Assembly (NCBI GenBank): GCA_017394925.1
Contig: JAFPWQ010000257.1
Coordinates: 1 to 14,074 of the forward strand
DNA: 14,074 bases
Direction of reading: 5' to 3'
From: Synergistaceae bacterium
GTDB lineage: Bacteria; Synergistota; Synergistia; Synergistales; Aminobacteriaceae
Below, in pieces: positions 13,965-14,074 of this stretch. The notes under the pieces are model-generated. The model saw only the letters and a program-made list of their open reading frames with translations. It made no database searches and was not told where the DNA came from. A program made the translations under genes and the position numbers. Position 1 is the first letter of the stretch, and each line of letters opens with the position of its first letter.

Positions 13965-13980
13965 GAAATAATATCCCTCG

Positions 13981-14027
13981 TGAAAATTTTTAATTCACTG
14001 AGACTATATCACATCATGAAAATTTTT
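13981..14027. repeat. Paired TGAAAATTTTT direct repeats upstream of hisH
   Basis: TGAAAATTTTT occurs at 13981-13991 and again at 14017-14027, 36 bases apart, each followed 11 and 4 bases later by ACTATAT. They flank the predicted -10 element of hisH. They could be operator sites or simple A/T-rich promoter DNA. A small ATTCACTGAG / ATTCAGTGAG pair (13992-14001, 14042-14051) lies in the same stretch. Confidence 0.35.
14003..14011 (-). promoter_or_regulatory. Probable extended -10 promoter of hisH and the his/cbi run
   Basis: The minus strand reads ATGTGATATAGT (plus 14003-14014), containing TG-N-TATAGT, about 39 nt upstream of the hisH ATG. The identical 12 bases are found upstream of the pyruvyl transferase gene (1465-1476). 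No -35 box is evident. There is no room for a long leader, so T-box or riboswitch control is unlikely if this is the start site. Confidence 0.45.
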
Positions 14028-14074
14028 CGTAACTATATGACGCATTCAGTGAGGCCATGAATATAATTTCATCG

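Overview
The window comes from a bacterial chromosome of low-to-moderate G+C. Almost everything is read from the minus strand, with tight ATGA-type overlaps and several TTG starts. It carries the oxygen-independent (CbiD/CbiG/CbiF type) cobalamin route, a fused HisI-HisE and a PHP-type histidinol phosphatase. Together these suggest an anaerobic gut- or sediment-type bacterium, for example Synergistota- or Firmicutes-like. That placement is an impression, not something the sequence proves.

Layout, in the direction of minus-strand transcription (high to low coordinates). (1) 13964-11122: hisH, hisA, hisF, hisIE. (2) 11125-10346: a PHP histidinol-phosphatase, which joins the histidine genes to (3) 10349-5865: cbiF, cbiG, cbiC, cbiD and a cbiE-cbiT fusion. 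Every junction except hisF/hisIE overlaps or has a 2-nt gap, so the roughly 8.1 kb reads as one histidine + cobalamin transcription unit, probably starting from an extended -10 promoter near 14003. (4) 5823-5026: a single secreted amino-acid-type solute-binding protein whose two lobes are in swapped order (a circular permutation), closed by a strong terminator. (5) 4909-1523: a probable four-gene operon: a membrane-anchored coiled-coil protein, an HNH nuclease-like protein, a ThrE-type Thr/Ser exporter and a cysteine-rich zinc-ribbon protein. (6) 1433-257: a polysaccharide pyruvyl transferase gene split by a run of ten G, which looks like a phase-variation switch (or a homopolymer sequencing error). 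(7) 1-204, plus strand: the C-terminal end of an M20 amidohydrolase, ending at a terminator that faces the pyruvyl transferase.

The points most worth a second look are the G10 tract in the cell-surface glycan gene; the circularly permuted binding protein; the coiled-coil/HNH pair as a possible small defence or DNA-processing unit; and two 'gene-tail echoes'. The echoes are diverged copies of the 3' ends of hisF and of thrE sitting one gene or one junction downstream of the real ends, each about 76-77% identical and with mainly silent changes over the best-matched codons. No RNA genes, CRISPR arrays, transposases or cobalamin riboswitch were seen.
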